Below are positions 45,509 to 54,348 of a stretch of 64,000 bases of DNA, piece after piece (the first letter of the stretch is position 1; the number at the start of each line of letters is the position of its first letter). Both the position numbers and the translations under genes were made by a program. The notes beneath the pieces were generated by a model that was not told where the DNA came from, did not search any database, and saw only the letters and a list, made by a program, of their open reading frames with translations. Source of the DNA: Segetibacter sp. (GTDB taxonomy: Bacteria; Bacteroidota; Bacteroidia; Chitinophagales; Chitinophagaceae); NCBI GenBank assembly GCA_028288485.1, contig JAQBNO010000179.1:38949-102948 (forward strand), in the 5' to 3' direction.

Positions 45509-46047
45509 ATAAAAGTGTTTTTGATTTATATGAATAAAACAAAACAGAGGCCGTTTTGGTACTATTCGGTAAGATGTACACGAGGATAATTAATGACAGC
45601 GGCTTTGGATTTTCAACAAAAATCTAACAATTAGCTGTTGTCGCGAACTTTCTTTTAACCTCTTTCCCCGGAAATAAGAACCCTGTTTAAACCAAAATAG
45701 CCAGGTTTGATAATAGCTGCCGGTTAAAAAGTTGCTTTGATTCCAGTGATAGTAAAACATTGATTTATAAGTTCTTTTAATGCAACCGTACTCCTGCAAA
45801 AGGAGCCGAAAAAGTTCTGTGAGAACGAGTGAATAGTAGAAGCAGGCAGAACTTTGGAAGTTTCGAAAAGCTAATGTAGAATATCTTTTGTACTGGTAAA
45901 TGAGCACAAAGCCGGCTCCGCTAATTTACTTTTCTTTAACATTAAGCTTATTCTTCCGGGGCATCGAAGGGAGATACGAATTTTGTAGAAAAAATGGTAG
46001 AAGTAAAAAAATCAACATATTACTTTAATTTTTGCTGCATTACTTAC
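45509..46047. other. Intergenic region without recognisable content
   Basis: 539 nt between the barrel gene and the end of the DUF6807 pseudogene. A minus-strand frame at 45590-45907 has skewed, aromatic-rich composition and no motif, so I do not call it a gene. No repeats of the dispersed family are seen here. Confidence 0.4.
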
Positions 46048-46888
46048 TCATTTTTTTGATTTGTTTAAAAACTTCCTCAACAGTATTCCACGTTTTTCCT
46101 CGAGGTTACTCTCACTACCCGCGCCCTCATGGACGACGACACTGTACGTTAGATTCAATTGCTTACGAGGTGGCAGGGCTAACGGCTTTCCGAATAATAA
46201 CGAGGAATTGAGAAACGCGATTGTTTGCCTTTATACACCTATACCAGGGAGCTGGGCTATTGATATTTGATGGATGATCGAAAATAGTTATACCGCTCGA
46301 AAGATTATCTGTTGAATTAGTTACACCGCTCAAATCCATCCAATCTGCTTTTTCTCCCTATCCCACCATTCAGCCATATTTTTCCATCCTTTTGAGTCAA
46401 TATATTTATGCTTCGTAATTGTTTCGGCAGCCCTGGTAGAAAGGCCGGCATATCCTCCATAAAAGGGCCTCCTAACTTGTGCCGAGGAGTTCGGTCAAAA
46501 ATCAACGGCTCGTTTCCTGCTATAAAATTCATCTTCCAGTCAATGTAATAGTTCCCGCTTGTATCAGGAGCTGAAACAAATAAGAACCTGTCTTCAAACA
46601 AAATAGCTGCCTTTCCAGATGGGGCATAAGACAGTTTCATAGATATTGTAGCGGAGAAGTCTTTATTAAAATGTAAGCACACGTTATCAATTTTTGTCCT
46701 TCCGTCTGATAACCTTGTTGTAAAATCTTCTTCCCAATAATTTACTTTATTTATCAGCTTCCAGGAAAACCACAACCTCAATGCCCCCAATGGTCGGCGG
46801 GCCGTAACGACGCTAATTCTTTTTGTATAGGTTTTGGCGTAAATCGCCCGTTTAGTGCAAACGACAGAACAGCTTTGAACGCTTTGTA
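46048..46888 (-). pseudogene. Decayed DUF6807 (PmoA-like) gene
   Basis: Translating the minus strand across three frames restores a DUF6807/PmoA-type protein. The order is RPADHWGH (about 46781-46807), then, after an in-frame TGA at 46778-46780 and a one-base deletion, LWFSWKLINKVNYWEED. A long stretch includes IDWKMNFIAGNEPLIFDRTP and INILTQKDGKIWLNGGIGRKSR. After a one-base insertion near 46331-46340 comes WMDLSG and GITIFDHPSNINSPAPWYR. After another shift near 46215-46240 comes FLNSSLLFGKPLALPPRKQL and LTYSVVVHEGAG, with a stop at 46048. The family occurs in glycan-degradation loci. Only the middle part (46317-46790) is open. The N-terminal region is missing beyond about 46888. Confidence 0.75.
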
Positions 46889-46913
46889 TTAAACTGTTTT
46901 TAAATGACCTATA

Positions 46914-46948
46914 ACAAAGAAACCACCTGAGATTTTAGGCGGTTTCTT
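46914..46948 (-). terminator. Terminator downstream of the sigma/partner operon
   Basis: AAGAAACCACCT pairs with AGGCGGTTTCTT (one mismatch) with A-rich and T-rich sides, so it can work in both directions. It lies about 150 nt behind the stop codon of the 47098 gene. Confidence 0.75.
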
Positions 46949-47097
46949 TATTATAGAGAAAAGATGTTCGCACGCACTATATTAATGAAATAGTTGTATT
47001 TATTTCATTAATATCGGTTATTTAGCGAGTGAAACCAGGAACAATAAATTATTGACGGGGTTGAGGTAAAATTATTTTCAATAATATTTTGGATGTT

Positions 47098-48645
47098 TTA
47101 AAAGTGAACATTAAGACCAAGGCCCACACCAAGCGAATTAACATAGGTTTTTACAGGGCCGTCTTTAGTGATCGACGACAACCCGAAACGGGCAGCAGGC
47201 ATTAAAGTAATGCCAATTGCCTTAGTGAAATCATAGGCAAGATCCAAACGTAAAGAGCCATCAAAGTAATAAGGCTTTAGACCTTCAATATTAGTACCTG
47301 CTTTTTCATTTCCCCCCGGAGCTGATAATACGGTTTCGATTTTTCCCTTTGTTTTAAAGTTTGCAGCAACGGCAACGGCCGGACTAATAGTGAAACTTCC
47401 TGCACGAAATTGATATTGCAAACCAAGAGGAACCGATAGATATTGTAAGGTGGTAGCAGTAGATATGGACGATATGCTGTCACCCGATGCAGGGGCAGTG
47501 GCTGCTTTGGTAGAAACATAGGCATAGCCCGAAGAACAGCTAATGCGGAAATTTACATTACCCCTGTTATCAGGACGGGCAAATATTTTTTTCGAATCGA
47601 TATCGGTAACACGGGTTACTAAACTTACGCCCGTTTGCAGAGTTAGTTTACTTCCTATGCGGCGGCCTATCAAAGCCCCTATCGACCAGGAAGATTTGAT
47701 CTTCTCCTTTCTCTTTATCTCACGCCTGTCATCTTCCCGGAAACGTGGACGATCATCTCTTAAATCGGTAGAAACCCGTTGGGTCGAAACTAAGAAAGTT
47801 ACAGTGTACAACCCTTGTTTTTCCACTTTTATTTTAGGCGTTTTTGTGTTTTGGCGTGCGGCACCTTGCGTCATTGAAAGTGCTGACTTATCCATTTGTA
47901 AAATTGCCGGAGCGTTTACTTCCGGCAGCTGTTTTTGTCTTCCGGCAATAGATGTTTCTACTATTTTAAGTCGATCGTCTATCCGTAAATCCTTTACGGT
48001 GTCTCTTATAGTTTTGTTCTTTTTTACCGGGCCATTGATGCTAACAGTTCTGGCATTATCGTCTTTTGTTGATTTGATTTCCTGTTTTTTACTGGCTGCT
48101 TTACGACTATGTTTTGTTTTATCATTAGCTGCAATATTCATTTGCCTGCCGGTATTAACCTCAGTTTCTTTTCCTTTTTTAACAGCGGTTTCTGCCCTAG
48201 CTGTACCTGCTTTCTCTATTTCACTTGTTTTTGCTATTCCATTTTCGTTATTGGTTGCAGTACCTGGTGTTACATCCATTTTCTCAGTTGTTTTACCGCG
48301 AGCAAGATCTTTATAACTATTTGCACCGGTTGAAGTATCTCTTTGCTTTTCGTTAATTTCCCGGCCGTTGCTATTGATCGTGTTGGTAGTTTTTTCCTTG
48401 TTCTTTTTTGCAACTTCTCTATATCGCAATTTTAAATTCCATGCATACATTGCCATACCAAATGAAAATATAAAGAGAGCTGCGGCTACCCACTTCCATT
48501 TTTTATACTTTTTGGTTATAGAGACGATCTTTTTTTTCTCCAGGTTTTTGTCAAGGTTCTCCCACACCTTTGGCGATGGCGTTTCCGAGTGCTCCTCTAA
48601 AGCTTTTTTAAATAAATCATCTATTCTGTGTAGATTTTCATCCAT
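47098..48645 (-). CDS. Sigma-factor partner: inner-membrane anchor plus barrel-like C-terminal domain
   Basis: 515 residues. The N-terminal cytoplasmic part (1-50, MDENLHRIDDLFKKALEEHS) resembles the short sigma-binding region of Bacteroidota anti-sigma proteins. One transmembrane helix follows (about 51-69, WKWVAAALFIFSFGMAMYAW). A long, Lys/Thr/Asn-rich disordered linker (about 70-320) leads to a C-terminal domain with outer-membrane-barrel-like strands (WSIGALIGRRIGSKLTLQTG, LQYLSVPLGLQYQF, FGLSSITKDG, final LGVGLGLNVHF). The start lies 2 nt behind the sigma-factor stop, so the two are co-translated and likely a sigma/anti-sigma pair. How one chain could span from the inner membrane into a barrel is unclear; the barrel-like part may be a periplasmic sandwich. 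Confidence 0.75.
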   Translation of the reverse strand: MDENLHRIDDLFKKALEEHSETPSPKVWENLDKNLEKKKIVSITKKYKKWKWVAAALFIFSFGMAMYAWNLKLRYREVAKKNKEKTTNTINSNGREINEKQRDTSTGANSYKDLARGKTTEKMDVTPGTATNNENGIAKTSEIEKAGTARAETAVKKGKETEVNTGRQMNIAANDKTKHSRKAASKKQEIKSTKDDNARTVSINGPVKKNKTIRDTVKDLRIDDRLKIVETSIAGRQKQLPEVNAPAILQMDKSALSMTQGAARQNTKTPKIKVEKQGLYTVTFLVSTQRVSTDLRDDRPRFREDDRREIKRKEKIKSSWSIGALIGRRIGSKLTLQTGVSLVTRVTDIDSKKIFARPDNRGNVNFRISCSSGYAYVSTKAATAPASGDSISSISTATTLQYLSVPLGLQYQFRAGSFTISPAVAVAANFKTKGKIETVLSAPGGNEKAGTNIEGLKPYYFDGSLRLDLAYDFTKAIGITLMPAARFGLSSITKDGPVKTYVNSLGVGLGLNVHF

Positions 48646-48647
48646 GC

Positions 48648-49223
48648 TTAATTGTAATTTACTTTGGTTGACTGTAAACTTAATTTAACTGCTTTCTGCA
48701 GCAAAAACCGGGCATCCGAAAGATTCGATTTGGAAGTGCCTTCCGAAATATTTAAAAGCTCAGCAATTTCACGGTGTTTCATTCCTTCAAAAACGTACAA
48801 ATTAAACACCAGTCGGTATGCCGGAGGTAATTGCTGTACCATTTTCAACAGTTCTTTGGTGCCTATTTTCGACATAATTTCTTCATGTCCTGTATCTGCA
48901 ACTTCTGCCGAATCTATATCAACTACGGGTCGTAATTGTCTTTTTCTCCGGTATTTCTGCAAGGCACAGTTTACCATTATTTTTCGCACCCATCCTTCAA
49001 ATGCACCTTCGAACTTATATTGATGTATAAATTCGAAAACTTTCATAAATCCTTCTTGCAAAACCTCTTCAGCTTCTTCATGGTTATTACAATAGCGAAG
49101 GCATACACCAAACATTTGTGGCATAAGAACATTATACAATCCTGTTTGTGATTGCCTGTTGCCTTTTATACAACCGTCGATCAGTTGCTCGATTGGTACG
49201 AGTTTCTCGTTTGCTTCCGCCAT
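48648..49223 (-). CDS. ECF-type RNA polymerase sigma factor
   Basis: 191 residues. Region 2 (about 24-95) has YCNNHEEAEEVLQEGFMKVFEFIHQY and the helix VRKIMVNCALQKYRRKR that binds the -10 DNA and core. Region 4 (about 125-180) has LPPAYRLVFNLYVFEGMKHREIAELLNISEGTSKSNLSDAR, a helix-turn-helix for -35 recognition. No C-terminal extension. It belongs to the large Bacteroidota ECF group that works with membrane anti-sigma partners, as the next gene suggests. The signal and regulon are not visible; there is no adjacent FecR or SusC receptor, which is different from the classic glycan-sensing ECF trio. Confidence 0.93.
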   Translation of the reverse strand: MAEANEKLVPIEQLIDGCIKGNRQSQTGLYNVLMPQMFGVCLRYCNNHEEAEEVLQEGFMKVFEFIHQYKFEGAFEGWVRKIMVNCALQKYRRKRQLRPVVDIDSAEVADTGHEEIMSKIGTKELLKMVQQLPPAYRLVFNLYVFEGMKHREIAELLNISEGTSKSNLSDARFLLQKAVKLSLQSTKVNYN

Positions 49224-49599
49224 TTAAAGATGCTTACAGATATGTGTTTGGTTGGGTGAATTATATTTTATTATTAAACCCATTTTATCGGTTAATAGAT
49301 AAACGAAATTGTGGAAGTGTTCGTGCAATGGAACATGCGTTAATAGTGTCTTCTTTAACTTTAATTGCTGGTTTTTGTTTACCGGCTATCGTTTTTTATG
49401 GCCGTCCTGAACGTCGCTTTGCTGTTTTTTTTGGTACAAACATTTGTAGAGCCGGCGTCTTTCGTTGTGTCACTTCCCGATTCATGGCGGTGCTTCTTGT
49501 TTTCATGGCAACACGTTAGAGCGTGCTGTTGCTACTAACTTCATTTAAGTAGAGATTAAGCACAAAATTTTTGTGACACAATCGTTCGTTTATTAAACC
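49224..49599. other. Upstream region of the sigma factor
   Basis: 376 nt. A fragment of a sub-type 1 repeat (CGTTGTGTCACTT) is at 49463-49475, preceded by CCGGCGTCTTT. No promoter consensus of the TAnnTTTG type is seen, which would fit control by the sigma factor itself, though I cannot identify its motif. Confidence 0.4.
49463..49475 (+). repeat. Dispersed repeat, sub-type 1, fragment
   Basis: CGTTGTGTCACTT matches the central part; the right end is lost. Confidence 0.4.
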
Positions 49600-49869
49600 C
49601 TATGCATCTGTCCTGATGCCAAATATTTTTGACTGAACTTTATTAACCAGCGTATAAATATCAAGATCATTCAGAACGCAATAAACAAAACACTCCATCA
49701 TTATATTGTCGAGGTATTCGGCTTCCTGTGCAGGAAATAAAGGAGCACCGTTTATATCCCTTAAAGTGCGCAGATCTTCTGCAGGGTCAAACGGAGAAGC
49801 CTTACGAGTATAAATTTCGAATAGGAAATCGGTGACAGCCTCGGTGGTTGAAATGTAGAACGCTTTCAT
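49600..49869 (-). CDS. Small conserved-looking protein of unknown function
   Basis: 89 residues, soluble, with mixed helix pattern and a balanced acidic composition (MKAFYISTTEAVTDFLFEIY, PAQEAEYLDNIMMECFVYCV). No signal peptide, no motif recognised. The ATG at 49869 is preceded by an A/T-rich stretch. It has normal coding composition and no overlapping stronger frame, so it is probably real. Neighbours give no hint of its role. Confidence 0.6.
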   Translation of the reverse strand: MKAFYISTTEAVTDFLFEIYTRKASPFDPAEDLRTLRDINGAPLFPAQEAEYLDNIMMECFVYCVLNDLDIYTLVNKVQSKIFGIRTDA

Positions 49870-50245
49870 AAAATTGTGTTTTAAAGATTAACCGTTCCTC
49901 GGGGAGGATTAATCTTTAACAGATGCCATAAAACTTGCAAATGGTTGGGTTAGCTTTGCCATTAATTTTTAGAGCGACATTAAAATTTTCTCATATTTCC
50001 TATCACTCCACAATGGATATACAATTTTCGAAAGAAATACTGTATGTAAAACCTAAATGAGGCGAACCCGGGAATTGTTGCGGCAAATGAGGATATTTCG
50101 TGGCCCACATCATTCACCAGATAAATCCTCCCTTAATTTTTCCATTTGCCTATTCCCGAAAAGCAGATGTTCTACCTTTAGTGATCATAATTCCGTAAAC
50201 TATATTGTTAACCAGGTATATGTCATACAAAACAAATTAAACGGT
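49870..50245. other. Intergenic region before the phosphotriesterase homologue
   Basis: 376 nt between divergent genes. A hairpin-like GGTTAATC pattern is seen around 49883-49916 but no clear promoter. The frame of the next gene is open from 50057, but that part has no protein-like composition. Confidence 0.4.
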
Positions 50246-51259
50246 ATGAATGGGGTTATATCAAGAAGAGATTTTCTTAAAGCAGGGACGGCCTTTTTGC
50301 TTGTACTGCAACAATCCGAATCGCTTTCTGTAATTACTGTTAATGGCAGCATACCTGCAACAGCAATGGGAACAAGTTTGGTTCATGAACATTTCCTGGT
50401 TGATTTTATTGGTGCTGATAAAATAAATTATAGCCGGTGGAACAGGGACGAAGTTGTAAAGAAAGTAATGCCGTATTTATTGGATGTAAAGAAGTACGGA
50501 GTAAAAACAATCTTTGATTGCACGCCTGTGTTTTTAGGCCGCGATGTCGTTCTTTTATCAAGGCTGGCAAAAGAAAGCGGGGTACAAATAATAACAAATA
50601 CCGGTTATTACGGTGCAGTTGGTAATAAGTATTTGCCGGCATGGGCATTTACCGAAACTTATAAGCAAATAGCGAAAAGATGGGTCGGTGAATTTGAAAG
50701 TGGAATTGAGGATACAACAGTAAAACCGGGTTTTATTAAAATAAGTGTTGAGGGACCACACTTGACTGAACTGCACAAGAAGATAGTGAAGGCGGCCGCT
50801 TTAACTCATTTACAAACAGGCCTAACCATTTGCTCTCATACAGGCCCTGCCATGCCTGCTTTTGAAGAGATTGAACTTCTGCAAAAAATGAAGGTGCATC
50901 CAGCTGCATTTGTATGGACTCATGCACAAGCCGAGCAGGATCTGACACAACACGTGAAAGCCGCTAAACTGGGAGCGTGGATCAGCCTGGATGGAATTGG
51001 CTGGGGAGGTTTTGAAAAATATGCTACATCAATTGATAACTTAAGAACAGCAGGATTGCTGAATAAAGTTTTGATATCACATGATGCCGGGTGGTACAAA
51101 CCCGGGGAAAAAGATGGTGGAAGCTTTACAGGTTACACAAATATTTTCACTGCGTTGGTTCCTTTATTAAAAAACAGGGAATTTACTGATAACGATATAC
51201 ACCAATTATTAGTTACAAACCCTGCCGAAGCTTTTGCAATAAGGGTAAGAAAAATATGA
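50246..51259 (+). CDS. Tat-exported phosphotriesterase-family metal-dependent hydrolase
   Basis: 337 residues from ATG 50246, which starts MNGVISRRDFLKAG, a textbook twin-arginine signal; the upstream part of the longer frame is rejected. The amidohydrolase TIM barrel shows the metal ligands of the phosphotriesterase/PHP-type family: HEHFLVDF (the two His at 47 and 49), Lys in GFIKISVEG, His in CSHTGPA, THAQAEQD and the Asp in ISHDAGWYKPG. The native substrate of such relatives is usually a lactone or phosphodiester, not an organophosphate, and cannot be named here. It folds in the cytoplasm with metals and is exported folded. Monocistronic. Confidence 0.9.
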   Translation: MNGVISRRDFLKAGTAFLLVLQQSESLSVITVNGSIPATAMGTSLVHEHFLVDFIGADKINYSRWNRDEVVKKVMPYLLDVKKYGVKTIFDCTPVFLGRDVVLLSRLAKESGVQIITNTGYYGAVGNKYLPAWAFTETYKQIAKRWVGEFESGIEDTTVKPGFIKISVEGPHLTELHKKIVKAAALTHLQTGLTICSHTGPAMPAFEEIELLQKMKVHPAAFVWTHAQAEQDLTQHVKAAKLGAWISLDGIGWGGFEKYATSIDNLRTAGLLNKVLISHDAGWYKPGEKDGGSFTGYTNIFTALVPLLKNREFTDNDIHQLLVTNPAEAFAIRVRKI

Positions 51260-51399
51260 TGACGGCAAACAGTCGTTAGATTTTTTTGGAGCCCGGCCGC
51301 AGCAATACTATAAAACTTTTCTACCCATGAACTCGTTTTTGCTGTCTTGATTTTAATGTTTTTTTGGATACCGGCTTTTTGTACTAGACGAATCATCGT

Positions 51400-51454
51400 T
51401 GCTACGCTCAGTTCAACTTTTAATTCTTTGATAGAACTTAGCGTAGCATTTTTT
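51400..51454 (+). terminator. Terminator-like hairpin after the phosphotriesterase gene
   Basis: TGCTACGCTCAGTTC (51400-51414) pairs with GAACTTAGCGTAGCA (51434-51448), one mismatch in 15, followed by six T. It is 140 nt downstream of the stop codon, further than usual. Confidence 0.65.
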
Positions 51455-51466
51455 ACCGTGGGCGAA

Positions 51467-51516
51467 GCCGAAGGGTGCACCGAACTTGCCGAAGGGTGAC
51501 TTGAGCCGAAGGGTCG
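51467..51516. repeat. CCGAAGGGT short repeats
   Basis: The words GCCGAAGGGTGC, GCCGAAGGGTGA and GCCGAAGGGTCG occur at about 15-22-base intervals. The last can pair with CCTTTCGGCT downstream (51520-51530). Confidence 0.55.
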
Positions 51517-51788
51517 CAATCCTTTCGGCTGCATTGCTGGTGGCAACAAAAGAGTAAAGTTGGTATTTGTTTTTATGGATTGGTGTTATAATATTCGCTT
51601 CTGACAACAGTTATTGCATAAGGGACGCCAGGCTCTGGGGTGCCAGGCGACGCCATGCTGAAACCAGCGAAGCGGTTTCAGAAAGAGGCGGGTAGAATCG
51701 CATTGCAATAACGAAGCAACGCGGCTTGAGCTATAGATGATCGCACTAAAAGTTCATTTTGCATGGTTAGTGGCCCCCCTAAGTTTTC

Positions 51789-51808
51789 TTGCGCCGCACT
51801 CTCATACA
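51789..51808 (+). repeat. Dispersed repeat, sub-type 2, degenerate
   Basis: CTTGCGCCGCACTCTCATAC; three or four changes from consensus. Confidence 0.45.
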
Positions 51809-51861
51809 GAAAGTCCCATAGGGATCTCTTCGGATAATTCTATTCAGGTGCTCACCTGTAA

Positions 51862-52605
51862 CTATTGTCTAACACTTGGACATTTATAGCCGCCAAATCT
51901 ATAACTTAAACCGATTGAAACCCCATAATAGCCGTCTCTGCTATTTTCGTTTCCCGAGTATTTAAATCCGTCGAGGTAATCGGTAGCTGTGAAACGATAG
52001 GTAAATTCTCCATTTACAGCAAGTTGAGGACTTAGTACATATCTTAAACCTCCACCTACAGGCAAAATAGCAATTGTTCGCGGGGTATTATACAAAGTAT
52101 CGGTGCCGAGGCCAATCTGCACTTTCGACTTTTCGTCGTAAGCGACTTTGTTTAACTTACTCCAATCTCTCTTAACATTCAGGAAGGTGACTCCACCACC
52201 GGCAAAAAGATAAGGAGAGAGCTTTCTTTCGCCGTTTTCACCGAATGGATGAAAAACCAGTGAAGCTGCTAATTCCGTAACAGGTGTACTGAAATTAAAA
52301 CCGCGGTATTTATGCCAGCTTGAACTGTCGTAATTATTATATTCATCTGCGGAAATCTTTCCAAGAGTAAGGCTTGCACGTACAGAAAAATAAGAATCTA
52401 GTGACCGGCTTACATATAAGCCAAGTGCAGGTCTTACAGGCTTGTAATTACCTATTAACCTTCCGGTAAGGTCGCCCTGGTAAACGAGGGTTCCGAGATT
52501 AATACCGATCTCGTACTTAGAAGTTTTAAGTTGCGCGTGAGATGCAGAAATAGCAAGTACAAAAAACAGTACGAATACGCCGGAGGTTTTCCGAATAGAA
52601 CTCAT
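51862..52605 (-). CDS. Outer-membrane beta-barrel protein
   Basis: 247 residues with a signal peptide (about 1-24, ending SASHAQ). The body is a small outer-membrane barrel: YEIGINLGTLVYQGDL, YFSVRASLTLGKIS, LSPYLFAGGGVTFLNV, LPVGGGLRYVLSPQLAVNGE, and a final amphipathic strand GYYGVSIGLSYRFGG. The pattern fits the porin/OmpA-barrel-like family of Bacteroidota without an OmpA peptidoglycan domain. A short Cys-containing tail (YKCPSVRQ) follows the last strand, which is atypical. Function unknown. Monocistronic. Confidence 0.82.
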   Translation of the reverse strand: MSSIRKTSGVFVLFFVLAISASHAQLKTSKYEIGINLGTLVYQGDLTGRLIGNYKPVRPALGLYVSRSLDSYFSVRASLTLGKISADEYNNYDSSSWHKYRGFNFSTPVTELAASLVFHPFGENGERKLSPYLFAGGGVTFLNVKRDWSKLNKVAYDEKSKVQIGLGTDTLYNTPRTIAILPVGGGLRYVLSPQLAVNGEFTYRFTATDYLDGFKYSGNENSRDGYYGVSIGLSYRFGGYKCPSVRQ

Positions 52606-52883
52606 GACAGAGGTTTAAATTATTAAATGACCAATGAGTAGAATTCTATCGGGAGAATTGAAGATTTAAAATGAATAAAAGAGTTAGCCCCATTTGAAAA
52701 TCCAAATTAAGGGAAAGGATTGTGAAAGAAATCTTAATGCTGCTGAAGTTGCAAATTGTAGAGGTGAATTTATTATTTTATGACGCTACATGCCAACAGT
52801 GAAGGGATTTTCACAATGAAAAATTGAGGTAAAAAGCCGAAAAGGGCAGAAAGAATACCAATGATTGGTAAATGAAGTTCCCC

Positions 52884-54029
52884 TTATTTTCGCGGGGAGT
52901 AAATAGCAACAGCTACCCGTGAATCAGCACAGCCGTAGTACAAAAACCATTTGTTCTTAAAATAGACCAGCCCTTCTGTAAACACGGTCCCGGCGGGGTA
53001 TTGGCCACTTTTTTCAAACGCTTCTGTTGGCACGAAGAATGGTATATCCAATCTTTCAATTGGTTTCATTCCATCCTGTAACTCAAACAACACCTGGCCG
53101 GCGGCATAGGTATTTGCGGTATAACGCTCGTCTCCATCTTTGCCCGCTTTATTTTTCCCGTTGTAAATTAATAAGATGCCTCTGTCGGTTATTACAGCAG
53201 GTGGGCCGCATTCAGTAAGATCACTATCAAAGTAGCCGTTTCGGGGAGCAATCAGCTGCTTCAATTCGGCTTTTTCATCCAGCATTGGCTCCCAGTTTAC
53301 AAGGTCTGTTGAGGTTGCGGGGTTTACAAAATGTTCTCCCCAGTACATTAAATATTTGCCATTCACTCTTGTAATAACCTGTTTTCCTTTTACAACTTTG
53401 GTGACAATAGAAGCCGATTTGCTGGCCATATCAAAGAACCTTCCATTGTGAGCTCGTCTAAATGCAGGGCCATGTTTTGTCCACTTTACCAGGTCTTTTG
53501 AAGTTGCTACGCCAATACGTGGTACTTTTTTGTTCCATTGCGTGTAAAACATTACGTATGTACCATTTTCGGTAACTGCAACACGTGGATCTTCACATCC
53601 ACCCGGCCATTCAAATTCTTTCTGGTTATCGTCTCCCGGATACATGACCGGAGTTGAACGACGTTTCATTGAAATCCCATCACTGCTTTCGGCAAGGCCG
53701 AGGCGTGAAGTTCTTGTGCCGATCGCAATTCCTGATTTATCTTCGGCACGGTAAAGCACGTATATTTTATTGTTTTTAATTGCGGCGGCCGGGTTAAAAA
53801 CATCATTCGATTCCCAGGCAACTTTGTTGCCGCTCATTGGATCGATGAATAAGCTGGAAGGCTGTGGTGATAAAACCGGGTTTACTCCTGCAGGCCTGGT
53901 AAAAGGACCAAACGCCCAGCCTGGTAAAGAATTTTGTTTTTGAGCAAAAGAGCCGGTCAGCAGTGATACTGAAAAAAGGAAAATAAGAAATGGGTTAAGA
54001 TATATTGCTCGTTTGTAGTGTTTATACAT
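52884..54029 (-). CDS. Secreted GH130-like glycoside hydrolase/phosphorylase
   Basis: 381 residues with a signal peptide (about 1-29, ending GSFAQ). The five-bladed propeller agrees with GH130: NPAAAIKNNKIYVLYRAED, the hallmark GGCEDPRVAV, YVMFYTQWNKKVPRIGVATS and TEGLVYFKNKWFLYYGCADSRVAVA. GH130 contains beta-mannoside phosphorylases and, among exported members, hydrolases; the signal peptide favours a periplasmic enzyme acting on beta-1,2- or 1,4-mannosides. It stands alone, about 11 kb from the GH43 cluster. A GH43/GH32-type assignment is the alternative, but the GGCEDPR motif supports GH130. Confidence 0.82.
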   Translation of the reverse strand: MYKHYKRAIYLNPFLIFLFSVSLLTGSFAQKQNSLPGWAFGPFTRPAGVNPVLSPQPSSLFIDPMSGNKVAWESNDVFNPAAAIKNNKIYVLYRAEDKSGIAIGTRTSRLGLAESSDGISMKRRSTPVMYPGDDNQKEFEWPGGCEDPRVAVTENGTYVMFYTQWNKKVPRIGVATSKDLVKWTKHGPAFRRAHNGRFFDMASKSASIVTKVVKGKQVITRVNGKYLMYWGEHFVNPATSTDLVNWEPMLDEKAELKQLIAPRNGYFDSDLTECGPPAVITDRGILLIYNGKNKAGKDGDERYTANTYAAGQVLFELQDGMKPIERLDIPFFVPTEAFEKSGQYPAGTVFTEGLVYFKNKWFLYYGCADSRVAVAIYSPRK

Positions 54030-54348
54030 TTTGTATTATGGTTATTAGCAAGCTTTTAATTCGAACAGAAACTGTAACTGAAACAAGATAATCTTTACTT
54101 TTTAAAAAAAGATGAACTAATATTTGAATAGTCATCGAGAGAATGGGTTGGTCAGAATTAAAGCAAATAGTAATTCAAATACAAACTATCTTTCTACCTG
54201 TTGTGCAGGAGATGTTGCAGAACAGGTAGAAATTGTACAAGAGTGCGACGCAACGATGTCGATTATAGATGCCAAAAGACGGGTCCATAAAACAATCCCT
54301 CAATAAAAACTGCTGAAAGAAATGAAGGTGCTTTCGTATTATAAGACT
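54030..54348. other. Intergenic region with one dispersed repeat copy
   Basis: 319 nt between the GH130 and KUP genes, with a sub-type 2 repeat at 54235-54258. No terminator hairpin is obvious for KUP. The 60-codon plus-strand frame here has no supporting features. Confidence 0.5.
54235..54258 (-). repeat. Dispersed repeat, sub-type 2
   Basis: GTACAAGAGTGCGACGC then AACGATG; exact reverse complement of the sub-type 2 consensus over 24 bases. Confidence 0.85.

Larger units (their letters stand above)
51260..51861. other. Intergenic region with hairpins and short repeats
   Basis: 602 nt between convergent genes. It holds a 15-bp hairpin with T-run (51400-51454), three CCGAAGGGT words (51467-51516), a run of CGCCAGGC/GCCAGGCG words (51626-51655) and a degenerate sub-type 2 repeat (51789-51808). 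No gene. Confidence 0.55.

Noticed and set aside
45590..45907. A 105-codon minus-strand frame
   Set aside because: Aromatic-rich and irregular composition, no motif, no promoter or partner; likely chance.
46317..46790. A 157-residue minus-strand frame as a stand-alone gene
   Set aside because: Matching DUF6807 sequence continues on both sides in other frames, so it is the middle of a broken gene.
47543..48316. A 257-codon plus-strand frame opposite the sigma partner
   Set aside because: It is the complement of a Lys/Thr-rich coding stretch and shows only a resulting Phe/Leu/Ser bias, with no motif.
50057..50245. N-terminal extension of the phosphotriesterase homologue
   Set aside because: A Tat signal starts at 50246; an extension in front of it would bury the signal.
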